A stretch of DNA of 64,000 nt from assembly GCF_014903745.1 (NCBI RefSeq), contig NZ_JACVXA010000004.1:1-64000 (forward strand), given 5' to 3'. Origin of the DNA: Mangrovicoccus algicola. Its GTDB lineage: Bacteria > Pseudomonadota > Alphaproteobacteria > Rhodobacterales > Rhodobacteraceae. Below the pieces are notes generated by a model. That model worked only from the letters and a program-made list of their open reading frames with translations, was not told where the DNA came from and did not search any database. The position numbers and the translations under genes are program-made. This document shows, one piece after another, positions 53,642-62,597 of this stretch. Position 1 is the stretch's first letter. Each line of letters begins with the position of its first letter.

Positions 53642-53989
53642 ATGTCTGATCTCTTCTGGCTGAGCGATGCGCAGATGGCGCGTCTGGAGCCCTATTTCCC
53701 GAAGTCCCATGGCAAGCCTCGTGTTGATGATCGGCGCGTCCTGAGCGGGATTGTATTCATCAATCGAAATGGGTTGCGTTGGCGAGATGCGCCGAAGGAC
53801 TATGGCCCCCACAAGACGCTCCACAACCGGTGGAAACGCTGGAGCGAGAGGGGGATCTTTGCAAAGATGATGGCGGGGCTGGCTGGCGAACACGGCGAGA
53901 AGAAGACCGTGATGACCGACGCCACCTATCTGAAGGCCCACCGAACGGCGTCCGGTCCGGGCGTTAAAAAGGGGGGCGTGGCCGCCTGA
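53642..53989 (+). CDS. IS5-family transposase, N-terminal frame (orfA), copy 2
   Basis: A 115-codon frame starting MSDLFWLSDAQMARLEPYFP, with the first catalytic aspartate in KTVMTDATYLKAHRTA. Without slippage it stops six codons after the A-run (VKKGGVAA). A -1 shift continues into orfB as KKGGRGRLIGRTKGGMNTKLHA. Confidence 0.88.
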   Translation: MSDLFWLSDAQMARLEPYFPKSHGKPRVDDRRVLSGIVFINRNGLRWRDAPKDYGPHKTLHNRWKRWSERGIFAKMMAGLAGEHGEKKTVMTDATYLKAHRTASGPGVKKGGVAA

Positions 53990-54399
53990 TCGGACGGACC
54001 AAAGGTGGCATGAATACGAAACTTCATGCCATCTGCGACAGCCAGGGACGTCCGCTTGCCCTATTCGTCACGGCAGTGCAGGTGAGCGATTACATCGGCG
54101 CGCGCGCGTTGTGCGACAGTCTTCCGGACGTCGATTGGCTGCTCGGGGATCGCGGCTATGACGCCGACTGGTTCCGAGAAGCCCTGAAAGACAAGGGAAT
54201 ACGTGCCTGCATCCCCGGACGGAAGCAGCGGAAGGCGCCGGTGAAGTATGACAAGCGCCGATACAAACGTCGAAACCGGATCGAGATCATGTCCGGCAGG
54301 CTCAAGGACTGGCGACGCGTTGCCACGCGCTACGACCGATGCCCGAAGGTCTTCCTCTCAGCCATCGCCCTCCCCGCTACCGTCGTCTACTGGCTATGA
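53974..54399 (+). CDS. IS5-family transposase, C-terminal frame (orfB), copy 2
   Basis: Entered by -1 slippage, with the second aspartate in WLLGDRGYDADW and the catalytic glutamate in the Y(2)R(3)E(6)K motif YKRRNRIEIMSGRLK. ATG 54010 is the first internal start but lacks a good ribosome-binding site. It ends nine bases before the right end of the element. Confidence 0.88.
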   Translation, partial: GRGRLIGRTKGGMNTKLHAICDSQGRPLALFVTAVQVSDYIGARALCDSLPDVDWLLGDRGYDADWFREALKDKGIRACIPGRKQRKAPVKYDKRRYKRRNRIEIMSGRLKDWRRVATRYDRCPKVFLSAIALPATVVYWL

Positions 54400-54412
54400 G
54401 TCCTGAGCCTAG

Positions 54413-54733
54413 AGACACCGGGCGGTACGTTTCGCCCTTGACACCCCTTGCGCAGACTTATGCTTGCGTTTGCGCATTCATCTGCTTTCTCCGACTCGCC
54501 TCGCCGAAGCGATCGGCCTCTCATTTAAGTGGCTTCGACAAGCGCAGCATGCGCACCGTCCGAGCCAGTCCATCCGAGAGCTTATGGTCGGTCGAAGCGT
54601 CTCACTGGACCAGATGCCGAAAGCAATACCCGCGAAGCTGACTGAAGGCGGGTACATTCACGCCCTTCAAAACAGACCTCGGCCGGATCTCGTGGCCCAT
54701 TCGGCCGCAACTTGATCCCGATCTACAACAGGA
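54413..54733. other. Atypical lower-GC stretch beside IS copy 2
   Basis: About 320 bp with visibly lower GC and less third-position bias than its neighbours. An 83-codon frame (54464-54715, TTG start) contains a helix-turn-helix-like SPTRLAEAIGLSFKWLRQAQ and the phrase SLDQMPKAIPAKLTEGGYIH; I recognise no family. A TTGACA (54438-54443) with TATGCT 15 bases later lies before it. It also holds the dyad TACCCGC...GCGGGTA with a 14-base loop. It is probably a remnant of acquired DNA. Confidence 0.35.
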
Positions 54734-55045
54734 TCAATGGGTCCAGGCGCTGCGGCGGTCGCTGGCGAAGTTTTCGCCATAGCCGCGCGGGCGGATATTG
54801 GGCTTGCGCCGGTGGGGGTCGGTGACCTGCACGTCCAGGCCATGCGCCTCCGCATAGGCCAGCGCCGCTTCCTTCGTCTCGAAGCTCAGCCGCACCTGGC
54901 TCTGCGTGTCGGAAGAGGAGGTCCAGCCCATCAGCGGATCGACTTCCCGCGCCGAGGCCGGGGTGAAATCGAGGATCCAGCTCTTGGTCCTGGCCATGCC
55001 CGATTGCATCGCGGTCCTTGCTGGCTGGTAGATTCGTGCGCGCAT
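54734..55045 (-). CDS. NDUFS4-like accessory subunit of respiratory complex I
   Basis: The 103-residue protein matches ETC complex I subunit conserved in alphaproteobacteria and mitochondria (NDUFS4/AQDQ): [13 protein letters not shown] at the start, [50 protein letters not shown] and [20 protein letters not shown]. It stabilises the N-module of NADH:quinone oxidoreductase. GGAGGACAGG lies before the ATG. It stands alone, outside any nuo operon. Confidence 0.94.
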   Translation of the reverse strand: MRARIYQPARTAMQSGMARTKSWILDFTPASAREVDPLMGWTSSSDTQSQVRLSFETKEAALAYAEAHGLDVQVTDPHRRKPNIRPRGYGENFASDRRSAWTH

Positions 55046-55209
55046 CCTGTCCTCCGGCGGTTGCCGCAGATATAGGCCCGGCCCGGGCGCGGGGCAACGG
55101 ATGATTCCGATTGCACGCATCCGGCGGCTCCGCCGCGCCGGGGCGGGCGCGCTTGCAAACCGCGGCCCCTTTGGGTAGCGGGGGGCGGAGCTTGAAGGAT
55201 GAGGCGGCC

Positions 55210-56289
55210 ATGAGCGAGTTGCGCGGAAAATATCTTGGGCTGATCGCCGGAGCGGGCGACGAGGAGACGCTCGAGGCGCTGCGGGTGCAGGCGGTCGGCA
55301 AGAAGGGCGAAATCAGCCTGAAGATGCGCGAACTGGGCCGGATGAGCCCCGAGGAGCGCCAGGTGGCGGGTCCCGCGCTGAATGCGCTGAAGGACGAGAT
55401 CAATGCGGCGCTGGCGGCGAAGAAGGCGGCGCTGGCCGATGCCGCGCTCGACGAGCGCCTGCGCGCCGAATGGCTGGACGTGACGCTGCCGGGCCGCGCG
55501 GCGGCGCGTCGCGGCGGGACCATCCACCCGATCAGCCAGGTCACCGAGGAAGTCACCGCGATCTTCGCCGATATGGGTTTTGCCGTGGCCGAGGGCCCGC
55601 AGATCGAAAGCGACTGGTACAATTTCGACGCGCTGAACATCCCCGGGCACCACCCGTCGCGCCAGGAGATGGACACGTTCTACATGCACCGCGCCGAGGG
55701 CGACGACCGCCCGCCGCATGTGCTGCGCACCCATACCTCGCCCGTGCAGATCCGCGCGATGCAGAAGACCGGCGCGCCGATCCGGGTGATCGCGCCCGGC
55801 CGCGTCTACCGTGCCGATTACGACCAGACCCATACGCCGATGTTCCACCAGGTCGAGGGGCTCGCCATCGACAAGGACATCTCGATGGCGAATCTCAAAT
55901 GGGTGCTGGAGGAGTTCTGCCGCGCCTTTTTCGAGGTGGATGATGTCGAGCTGCGCTTCCGCGCCTCGCATTTCCCCTTCACCGAACCCTCCGCCGAGGT
56001 CGATATCCGCTGTTCCTGGGAAGGCGGCAGCCTGAAGATCGGCGAGGGCGACGGCTGGCTGGAGATCCTCGGATCGGGCATGGTGCATCCGCATGTGCTG
56101 CGCTCGGGCGGGATCGATCCCGACCAGTGGCAGGGTTTTGCCTTCGGCATGGGGATCGACCGGATCGCGATGCTGAAATACGGCATCCCCGATCTGCGCG
56201 CCTTCTTCGACAGCGATCTGCGCTGGCTGCGCCATTACGGGTTCTCCGCCCTCGACATGCCGACGCTGCAGGGCGGTCTCAGCCGGTGA
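55210..56289 (+). CDS. pheS: Phenylalanyl-tRNA synthetase alpha subunit
   Basis: The 359-residue catalytic alpha subunit has an N-terminal coiled coil (about 1-90) and the class II core with [19 protein letters not shown] (motif 1 region), [14 protein letters not shown] (motif 2 region), and [21 protein letters not shown] (motif 3). It charges tRNA-Phe together with PheT, which is not in the window. The ATG at 55210 has AAGGATGAGG upstream; a TTG six codons earlier is an alternative. Confidence 0.97.
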   Translation: MSELRGKYLGLIAGAGDEETLEALRVQAVGKKGEISLKMRELGRMSPEERQVAGPALNALKDEINAALAAKKAALADAALDERLRAEWLDVTLPGRAAARRGGTIHPISQVTEEVTAIFADMGFAVAEGPQIESDWYNFDALNIPGHHPSRQEMDTFYMHRAEGDDRPPHVLRTHTSPVQIRAMQKTGAPIRVIAPGRVYRADYDQTHTPMFHQVEGLAIDKDISMANLKWVLEEFCRAFFEVDDVELRFRASHFPFTEPSAEVDIRCSWEGGSLKIGEGDGWLEILGSGMVHPHVLRSGGIDPDQWQGFAFGMGIDRIAMLKYGIPDLRAFFDSDLRWLRHYGFSALDMPTLQGGLSR

Positions 56290-56567
56290 GCCGACTTTTC
56301 GAGACGGAGCACCGCAGGGGCGGCCCCGAGAAGCGGCGCCTCTATGCCGCGTTCGAGCTGGCCTATACCGTCGTCGATTTCGCCGCGGCGCTGTGCTTTG
56401 TCATCGGCTCGGTCTTCTTCTTCTCCGAGGCGCTGATGACGGCGGGCACCTGGCTGTTCCTGGTCGGGTCGCTGTGCTTCGCGCTGAAGCCCGCGATCCG
56501 CCTCTGGCGCGAGATCAAGCTGGCTGCCATGGGCGATGCCGAGGATCTTGCCGAGCGATACCGGTGA
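56286..56567 (+). CDS. YrhK-like small membrane protein
   Basis: A 93-residue protein with two membrane helices (about 29-47 and 52-68; [19 protein letters not shown] and [19 protein letters not shown]) that fits the YrhK domain family of unknown function. The start GTG at 56286 overlaps the pheS stop (GTGA), so it is translationally coupled to pheS. Confidence 0.83.
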   Translation: MSRLFETEHRRGGPEKRRLYAAFELAYTVVDFAAALCFVIGSVFFFSEALMTAGTWLFLVGSLCFALKPAIRLWREIKLAAMGDAEDLAERYR

Positions 56568-56653
56568 CAGGGCGCTGGAGTTCCTCCTTTGTTCCGTGGT
56601 AGCCTGACAATGAACGATGTGGACCGGGGCAACCCGGGCCGGGGGGGACGGAA

Positions 56654-56974
56654 TTGAGCAACGTCAAGACGGTCGACCTGGCCGACAGGATGACAGCCTT
56701 CACCGAGAGGACGGAGCCGGGCGAATTCAACGGCCGGCCGCTGCGGCGGCTGCGGCTGCGGGCAGGGGAGGCCTGCGACCCGTTTCCCGCCGCCGTGGAG
56801 TTCTTTCATGTGCTGCGCGGCCGGCTGGAGATCGAGACCGGCGCGGAGCGCATCGTCCTGGAACGGGGGGAGATGCATGTCGTCCCGGCCGGGACGGCCT
56901 GCCATGCCGTCGCGCTGGAGCATGCCGAGCTTCTGGTCATCGACCCGGCGCGGCAGGACACGCGGCTGCACTGA
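56654..56974 (+). CDS. Small cupin-domain protein
   Basis: The 106-residue protein is a single cupin barrel: FFHVLRGRLEIETG (motif 1) and ERGEMHVVPAGTACHAVA (motif 2). Several metal-binding histidines of motif 1 are missing, so metal binding is uncertain. The start TTG at 56654 has a GGGACGG upstream; ATG 56690 is an alternative that would shorten it by 12 residues. Substrate unknown. Confidence 0.82.
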   Translation: MSNVKTVDLADRMTAFTERTEPGEFNGRPLRRLRLRAGEACDPFPAAVEFFHVLRGRLEIETGAERIVLERGEMHVVPAGTACHAVALEHAELLVIDPARQDTRLH

Positions 56975-57004
56975 GCAGCGCCCGCGCCGGGCGCGGGCGC
57001 GGGA

Positions 57005-57643
57005 TCAGGGGCGCCAGGTCAGGAAATTCGCGATCATCCGCAAGCCCGGCGCCTGGCTCTTCTCGGGGTGGAACTGCAGCCCGATGACATTGTCGCGCGC
57101 CACGATCGCCGTGACCTCGCCGCCGTAATCGACATGGGCCAGCCGGTCCTGCGGCCGTTCGGGGACGAATTGGTAGGAATGGACGAAATAGGCGTGATCG
57201 CCCGTCGCCACGCCGTCCAGAACCGGATGCGCGCCATCGATCACCAGGTCGTTCCAGCCCATATGCGGCACTTTCAGCGCCGGATCCGCGGGGGCGATCC
57301 GCACCACCTCGCCCTCGATCCAGCCCAGGCCGCGCGTGTCCTCGTATTCGCGGCCCCAGCTGGCCAGCATCTGCATGCCCACGCAGATCCCCATGAAGGG
57401 CACCGCCCGGCGGGTGACGGCCTCCGCCATCGCCTCATGGACCCGGGCATAGCTTTTCAGCCCGTTGAGACATGAGGGGAAGGCCCCGTCGCCCGGCAGC
57501 ACCAGCCGGTCGGCGCGGGCCACGTCATCGGGGCTGGAGGAGACCAGAACCTCGCCCGCGCCGGTTTCGCGCGCCATGCGCTGGAACGCCTTCTCGGCGG
57601 AATGCAGGTTTCCGGATTCGTAGTCGATCAGGACGGTCAGCAT
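57005..57643 (-). CDS. hisH: Imidazole glycerol phosphate synthase, glutaminase subunit
   Basis: HisH releases ammonia from glutamine for HisF in histidine synthesis. The 212-residue class I amidotransferase has the nucleophile elbow MGICVGMQML (Cys87) and the His192/Glu194 pair in GLQFHPEKSQ. Its start overlaps the hisB stop as TGATG. HisF is not in the window and may follow further downstream outside this segment or elsewhere. Confidence 0.97.
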   Translation of the reverse strand: MLTVLIDYESGNLHSAEKAFQRMARETGAGEVLVSSSPDDVARADRLVLPGDGAFPSCLNGLKSYARVHEAMAEAVTRRAVPFMGICVGMQMLASWGREYEDTRGLGWIEGEVVRIAPADPALKVPHMGWNDLVIDGAHPVLDGVATGDHAYFVHSYQFVPERPQDRLAHVDYGGEVTAIVARDNVIGLQFHPEKSQAPGLRMIANFLTWRP

Positions 57644-58230
57644 CACAGCATGCCCTTCGTGGAGGGGATGGCGTCGGATTTGCGCGGATCGGTTTCCAGC
57701 GCGTCGCGCAGGGCGCGGGCGACCGCCTTGAAGGCCGCCTCGGCGATATGGTGGCTGTTGACCCCGTGCAGCAGGTCGACATGCAGCGTGATGCCGCCAT
57801 GGGTCGCCAGCGCCTGGAAGAACTCGCGCACCAGCTCGGTGTCGAAGCTGCCGATCTTCTCGGTCGGAAAATCCACGTTCCAGACCAGAAAAGGCCGGCC
57901 CGACAGGTCCAAGGCGGCGCGCACCAGCGCATCGTCCATCGCCAGGTGGCAGGAGCCGTAGCGCCGGATGCCCCGCTTGTCGCCGACAGCCCGGGACAGC
58001 GCCTGGCCCATCGCGATGCCGCAATCCTCCACCGTGTGATGATCGTCGATATGCAGGTCGCCTTCCGCGCGCAGGGTCAGGTCGACCAGGCTGTGCCGGG
58101 CCAGCTGGTCCAGCATGTGGTCGAAGAACCCGACCCCGGTCTTCACGTCATAGGCCCCGCTGCCGTCGAGATCGACGCTCAGGGTGATGTCGGTTTCCGC
58201 GGTCTTGCGGGTGATCGTGGCTTGGCGCAT
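57643..58230 (-). CDS. hisB: Imidazoleglycerol-phosphate dehydratase
   Basis: HisB converts imidazole glycerol phosphate to imidazole acetol phosphate. The 195-residue protein is the monofunctional form and carries the metal-binding motifs [13 protein letters not shown] and [17 protein letters not shown], repeated in the second half ([25 protein letters not shown]). It is coupled to hisH by TGATG. Confidence 0.97.
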   Translation of the reverse strand: MRQATITRKTAETDITLSVDLDGSGAYDVKTGVGFFDHMLDQLARHSLVDLTLRAEGDLHIDDHHTVEDCGIAMGQALSRAVGDKRGIRRYGSCHLAMDDALVRAALDLSGRPFLVWNVDFPTEKIGSFDTELVREFFQALATHGGITLHVDLLHGVNSHHIAEAAFKAVARALRDALETDPRKSDAIPSTKGML

Positions 58231-58401
58231 CGGAACGTCCTCCTGCGCGCCCCCTCTAGCCGCTGGCGGCGCGGAGGGAAAGGCCCCTGTGTCGTGGCTG
58301 CATCACTGCCGCCGCGGGGCGGGCGCGGCATGTCGCGTCATGGATCCGCGGCCGAATCCGGTTTACGGTTTTCCCGAAACAGACTTTCAGGAAACCCGAA
58401 A

Positions 58402-59607
58402 ATGCCCGAAGATCTCGCCCCGTCCCTTGCCGCCGCCCCGGTCCTGGCCCCGAATGTCTATGACGCCGAGCCGATCCCCGCGGCCGCAAGGCAGGAGGTG
58501 GAGCGGCTTCTCGCCTCGGGCGACCTGTTCCGCTACACTTCCGACGCGGCGCCGGTGACCCTGCTGGAGCAGGACTTCGCGCAGATGATGGGCAGCACCT
58601 ATGCGCTGGCCGTGGCGTCCTGCTCGGCCGCGCTGTTCCTGTCGATGAAGGCGCTGGATCTGCCGCGCGGCGCCAAGGTGCTTATCCCCGCCTTCACCTT
58701 CGCCGCCGTGCCCTCGGCGGTGGTCCATGCCGATTGCGTGCCGGTGCTGGTCGAGGTCGGCGCCGATTACCGCATCGACATGGCGGATTTCGCCGCGAAA
58801 TTCACCGATGACATCGCCTGCGTGCTGATCTCGCACATGCGCGGCCATACCTCGGACATGGATGCGATCCTGGCGCTGGCCGGGGAGAAGGGCGTGCCGG
58901 TGATCGAGGATGCCGCGCATTCGCTGGGCACGCTCTGGCACGGCAAGAAGATCGGGACGCTGGGCCGCGTCGGCTGCTTCTCCTTCCAGTCCTACAAGAT
59001 GCTGAATGCGGGCGAGGGCGGGATCCTCGTCACCGACGATCCGCAGGTGATCGCGCGCGCCGTCATCATGTCGGGCGCCTATGAACACAACTGGGCCAGG
59101 CACGGGCTCGTGGCGGAGATCGTCTCCGCGTGGCAGAACCGCCTGCCGCTCTACAACACGCGGCTCAACAACCTGTCGGCGGCGATCATCCGGCCGCAGC
59201 TGGACGAGCTGCCGCGCCGGGTCCGCGACGGGCTGCGCAACCATGATTACGTGGCGGCGCGGCTGAACCTGTCGCCCTGGCTGGACGTGCCGCCCTGCCT
59301 CGGCCCCGAGACGCGGGCGCCGGATTCGCTGCAGTTCAACCTCGCGGGGATGGACGAGGCGCAGGCGCGGGGCTTCATGGCGGCGGCGAAGGCGCGGGGC
59401 GTCGCGGTGCAGATCTTCGGGCTTTCCGAGGACAATGCGCGGGCCTTCTGGAACTGGCGGTTCCTCGGCGATCTGCCCGATCTGCCGAAGACGCGGGCGA
59501 TGCTGATGTCGGCCTGCGACACGCGGCTGCCCGCGCGGCTGACCCTGCCGGAACTCGACCTGATCGCCGATGCGCTGGTCGCGGCCGCCGAAGAGGTCAT
59601 GGGCTGA
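58402..59607 (+). CDS. DegT/DnrJ/EryC1-type PLP aminotransferase
   Basis: The 401-residue protein belongs to the sugar-aminotransferase family: PLP lysine in FSFQSYKMLNAGEGG (Lys199), the phosphate/pyridine region VIEDAAHSLGTLWHGKKIG (Asp170), and GSTYALAVASCSAALFLSMKAL early. Members transfer amino groups to keto-sugars or amino-cyclitols; no sugar-nucleotide gene lies near. AGGAAA precedes the ATG. It is convergent with the amidotransferase gene, separated by 132 bases. Confidence 0.92.
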   Translation: MPEDLAPSLAAAPVLAPNVYDAEPIPAAARQEVERLLASGDLFRYTSDAAPVTLLEQDFAQMMGSTYALAVASCSAALFLSMKALDLPRGAKVLIPAFTFAAVPSAVVHADCVPVLVEVGADYRIDMADFAAKFTDDIACVLISHMRGHTSDMDAILALAGEKGVPVIEDAAHSLGTLWHGKKIGTLGRVGCFSFQSYKMLNAGEGGILVTDDPQVIARAVIMSGAYEHNWARHGLVAEIVSAWQNRLPLYNTRLNNLSAAIIRPQLDELPRRVRDGLRNHDYVAARLNLSPWLDVPPCLGPETRAPDSLQFNLAGMDEAQARGFMAAAKARGVAVQIFGLSEDNARAFWNWRFLGDLPDLPKTRAMLMSACDTRLPARLTLPELDLIADALVAAAEEVMG

Positions 59608-59739
59608 TCCCCCGCACCGTCCTCCCCCGGCCTCGAGCCGGGGGCTCTCCCGGCCCGGGGCCGGGTGCCGATCCGTCTGGTCCGGCGCAGCATTTCAGGC
59701 AATGCGCCGCGCTTTTCCCGTCGCCGCGCGGAAGGGGGC

Positions 59740-60444
59740 TTACCCTGCCAGGGCGCGGCGGTAGAAATCGCCGATCCACTCCGCCGCGCGGGCGCTGTCC
59801 ACCGGCTCGTCCGCGGCGGCCTCCGCCGCCTCCACCTGTCCCGGGGCGAAGATGCCCGTGTCGCGGCGCAGATCGACCAGCCCCAGCAGGCAGGCATTGG
59901 TCATCTCGGGATGGGTCTGCAGCGTCAGCACCCGGTCGCCGATCCGCATGGCCCCCACCGGCACGTCCTCGCCGGTGGCGATGATCTCGGCCCCCTCGGG
60001 CACTTCCACCACCTGGTCGCCATGCCAGGCATTCAGCGCCAGCCTGCCCAGCCCCTCGACCTCGTAGCTTTGCCGCCCGATCTTGATGCCGCCGGGATGC
60101 CGGATCACCCTGCCGCCGAAGGCCTGGGCGATGATCTGGTGGCCGAAGCAGATGCCGACCAGCGGCCTGCCCGCCGCGCGGATCTCGCGCAGGAAGGCCT
60201 CCAGCCGCGGGATGAAGGCGTGGTCCTCATAGGCGCCCAGCGGCGAGCCGGTCACCAGCCAGCCGTCGCAGGCCTCGACGCTGTCGGGGAATTCGCCGTC
60301 GACCACCGCCCAGACCGGCATGTCGAAGCCCTGCGGCCCGAGGAAGTCGCGGAACCACTCGGTATAGGTGCCGTGGGCGGTCTCGATGCTTTCGGCCACA
60401 TGGCCGCATTTCAGGATCCCGATGCGCGGGCGGGGGGCAGTCAT
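59740..60444 (-). CDS. Class I glutamine amidotransferase-like protein
   Basis: The 234-residue protein has the amidotransferase triad Cys99 (GICFGHQIIAQ), His178 and Glu180 (QTHPEM). It resembles the GMP-synthase-like GATase1 proteins and PuuD-like gamma-glutamyl hydrolases found beside glutamine-synthetase homologues. GGAG lies seven bases before the ATG. It is the last gene of the minus-strand ABC operon and probably removes or transfers a gamma-glutamyl group. Confidence 0.9.
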   Translation of the reverse strand: MTAPRPRIGILKCGHVAESIETAHGTYTEWFRDFLGPQGFDMPVWAVVDGEFPDSVEACDGWLVTGSPLGAYEDHAFIPRLEAFLREIRAAGRPLVGICFGHQIIAQAFGGRVIRHPGGIKIGRQSYEVEGLGRLALNAWHGDQVVEVPEGAEIIATGEDVPVGAMRIGDRVLTLQTHPEMTNACLLGLVDLRRDTGIFAPGQVEAAEAAADEPVDSARAAEWIGDFYRRALAG

Positions 60445-60460
60445 GGAAACACTCCGAAGC

Positions 60461-61756
60461 TCAGACGGCATCCATCAGGATCATCACCGTCTCGGCCGCG
60501 GAGAACCGGGCAAGCTGATGCTGTTCCTGACGTTTCACCGCCGACATAGTCTCGATCAGCGGCGCGGGGAAGATCCGGGCCATGCGCGGCGAGCCGGAAA
60601 ACCGCTCGATCGCCGCGTCCCAGTCCATCGGGAATTGCAGCACCCGCTGGTCATAGGCCGATCCGATCACCGGCTCGGGCGGCGCCAGGTCGTCCTCGAT
60701 CCCGGCAATGCCGCCGCCGAGGATCGCGGCCATCACCAGGTAGGGATTGGCATCGGCCCCGGCGGCGCGGTGCTCGATGCGCCGCTCGGCCGGATCGCCC
60801 GCGGGGATGCGCAGCGCGCAGGACCGGTTCTCGTAGCCCCAGCTGGCCGAGGTCGGCGCCAGGCTGCCGGGAACGAAGCGGGCATAGCTGGTCTCGTGCG
60901 GCGCGAAAAGCAGCGTCGCGCCGGGCAGGCAGGACAGGCCGCCCGCCACCGCCTGGCGCATCACCCCCGATCCCGCCAGAAGCCCGTTGTCGAAGACATT
61001 GCCCCCCGGGCCCTCGGCCCAGTAGCCGACATGAAGCCCGTTGCCCGGCTGGTCCTCGAAGGGCTTGGCCAGGAAACAGGCCGCCATGTCATGGGCCCGC
61101 GCAGTGCCCCGGATCAGCGCCTTCAGGAGCCACAGGTCATCGGCGGCGCGCATCGCGGGGGCAGGCGCCAGGGCAATGCGGAACTGCGCCAGCCCCGCGC
61201 CCGAGACGGTGTCGTCCAGCGCGATCCCCATCGCCTCGGCGCCGTCGTAGATGTCATCGAAGAAGGCGGCGAAGGCATCCAGCTGGGCGACGCTGCCCGC
61301 CTGCGAGGCGCGCAGCGGCCGGCCGCTGTCGGGGGCGAGGGCGGGGGCGAGGGCGGCGCCGGTATCATCGACCAGCATCACCTCGATCGCGGGGGCGGCG
61401 CGGGGCTTCCAGCCGCGCCGGTGCCAGCGCGCGATCACCGCCGCCAGGGCGTGGCGCGGGCAGGTGGGCGCGGGGCGGCCGTCATCGGCGAACATCCACA
61501 TCGGGATCAGCGTGGAGGGCTGCACCAGCCAGGGCATGGGCACGGGCCCGCGCTCGGTCACGCGCATCTGCCCGTCGCCATCGGCGGGGCCGGTTTCCGC
61601 CGCATGGCCCAGCACGTCCAGCGACAGGGTCGATAGCGGCATGCGCAGCCCCTGGAACTCGATCCGGGCGGCGGCGCTTCCGGGCAGGCGCTTGCCGCGC
61701 ATCTGCCCGTTCAGATCGGCGCAGGCGACGCGCAGCGCGGTGGTCTCCACCTCCAT
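60461..61756 (-). CDS. Degenerate glutamine-synthetase-family protein
   Basis: The 431-residue protein has the overall glutamine synthetase fold (GNGLHVGYW, GYENRSCALRIPAGDPAERRIEHRAAGADANPYL). It keeps the metal His (His242) and the Glu in RRIEHR (Glu328). It has lost others: Ala123-Ile-Glu125 stands where ExE binds metal, Arg193 (AQFRIAL) replaces the metal Glu of GQxE, and Gly244 replaces the second His. The family includes gamma-glutamylpolyamine synthetases. It may have lost ATP-dependent ligase activity or use altered chemistry. It starts one base after the permease stop and is followed by the amidotransferase. Confidence 0.88.
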   Translation of the reverse strand: MEVETTALRVACADLNGQMRGKRLPGSAAARIEFQGLRMPLSTLSLDVLGHAAETGPADGDGQMRVTERGPVPMPWLVQPSTLIPMWMFADDGRPAPTCPRHALAAVIARWHRRGWKPRAAPAIEVMLVDDTGAALAPALAPDSGRPLRASQAGSVAQLDAFAAFFDDIYDGAEAMGIALDDTVSGAGLAQFRIALAPAPAMRAADDLWLLKALIRGTARAHDMAACFLAKPFEDQPGNGLHVGYWAEGPGGNVFDNGLLAGSGVMRQAVAGGLSCLPGATLLFAPHETSYARFVPGSLAPTSASWGYENRSCALRIPAGDPAERRIEHRAAGADANPYLVMAAILGGGIAGIEDDLAPPEPVIGSAYDQRVLQFPMDWDAAIERFSGSPRMARIFPAPLIETMSAVKRQEQHQLARFSAAETVMILMDAV

Positions 61757-61757
61757 C

Positions 61758-62597
61758 TCAGCGCACCAGCTGCGGCCGGATGCGCAGGCGCGGGCGCTGC
61801 GACGGGGCGAGGTGGCGGTTCAGGCGTCGGTTCGCCGCCCCGAACAGCCCGATCACGCAGAGGGTCAGCATCACGAAATACCCCGCGACGATTGGATAGG
61901 GGATGAAGGGGTTGAAGGTCTTGTCGGCGAAATAGCTGGCATAATACAGCGCATCCCCCTGCTGCTGCCAGGCCGGGAAGCCCGAGAAGAAGACCAGCGT
62001 CGTGGCATGGAACAGGAAGATCGCCTCGTTGGTATAGGCGGGCCAGCCGAGCCGCAGCATCGTGGGGAAGGTCACGCGGCGGAATTTCTGGAACGGGCCC
62101 ATGCCATAGGCCTCCGCCGCCTCCAGGTCGCCCTTCGGGATGGCGCGCAGCGCGCCGGTGAAGATCTCGGCGGAATAGGCGGAGGTGTTGAGGAACAGCA
62201 CGATCAGCGCCCCCGCCCAGGCCTTGGTCAGCCAGCGCGTCTGGGCAGTGATCTCCACCAGCCCCAGATTGAACTCGATCCCCTCGCGCGGCAGCAGCAC
62301 GAAGGCCTGGTAGGCGATGAAGAACTGGATGAACAGGGGGCTGCCGCGGAACACGAAGACGAACCAGTCGGCAGGCCGGCGCAGCAGCGGGTGGTCCGAG
62401 GTCCGGGCCACCGCCAGCAGCGTGGCGAAGCAGAATCCGAAGAGCAGCGCCAGCGCCCCGAAATAGACGTTCCAGATCAGCCCCGATCCGATCAGCACCA
62501 CCTGGTCGCACAGCGTGAAGTCGCTGCGCGGCAGCAGGCGTTCGCCGATGCCGATCGCGCGCAGCCCGTAGGCCTCGATCACGCCCGCGCAGCTCAT
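61758..62597 (-). CDS. Polar amino-acid ABC transporter permease (HisM/ArtM type)
   Basis: The 279-residue integral membrane protein has five helices and the EAA loop RAIPKGDLEAAEAYGMGPFQKFRRVTFP, as in His/Glu/Lys/Arg/Orn-type permeases. It overlaps the preceding permease stop as ATGA. It works with the other permease and the binding protein upstream; the ATPase is not between 59740 and 64000. Confidence 0.92.
   Translation of the reverse strand: MSCAGVIEAYGLRAIGIGERLLPRSDFTLCDQVVLIGSGLIWNVYFGALALLFGFCFATLLAVARTSDHPLLRRPADWFVFVFRGSPLFIQFFIAYQAFVLLPREGIEFNLGLVEITAQTRWLTKAWAGALIVLFLNTSAYSAEIFTGALRAIPKGDLEAAEAYGMGPFQKFRRVTFPTMLRLGWPAYTNEAIFLFHATTLVFFSGFPAWQQQGDALYYASYFADKTFNPFIPYPIVAGYFVMLTLCVIGLFGAANRRLNRHLAPSQRPRLRIRPQLVR

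Larger units (their letters stand above)
53580..54408 (+). mobile_element. IS5-family element (IS427-type), copy 2, at a CTAG target
   Basis: The element is about 829 bp, flanked by CTAG (53576-53579 and 54409-54412). Terminal repeats are left GCTGAGGACCCAT (53580-53592) and right complement GCTCAGGACTCAT (54408-54396), 11 of 13 identical. It encodes two frames joined by a -1 slip at A5G6 (53966-53976). Protein and ends differ from copy 1, so it is a different IS of the same group rather than a recent duplicate. Confidence 0.88.
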
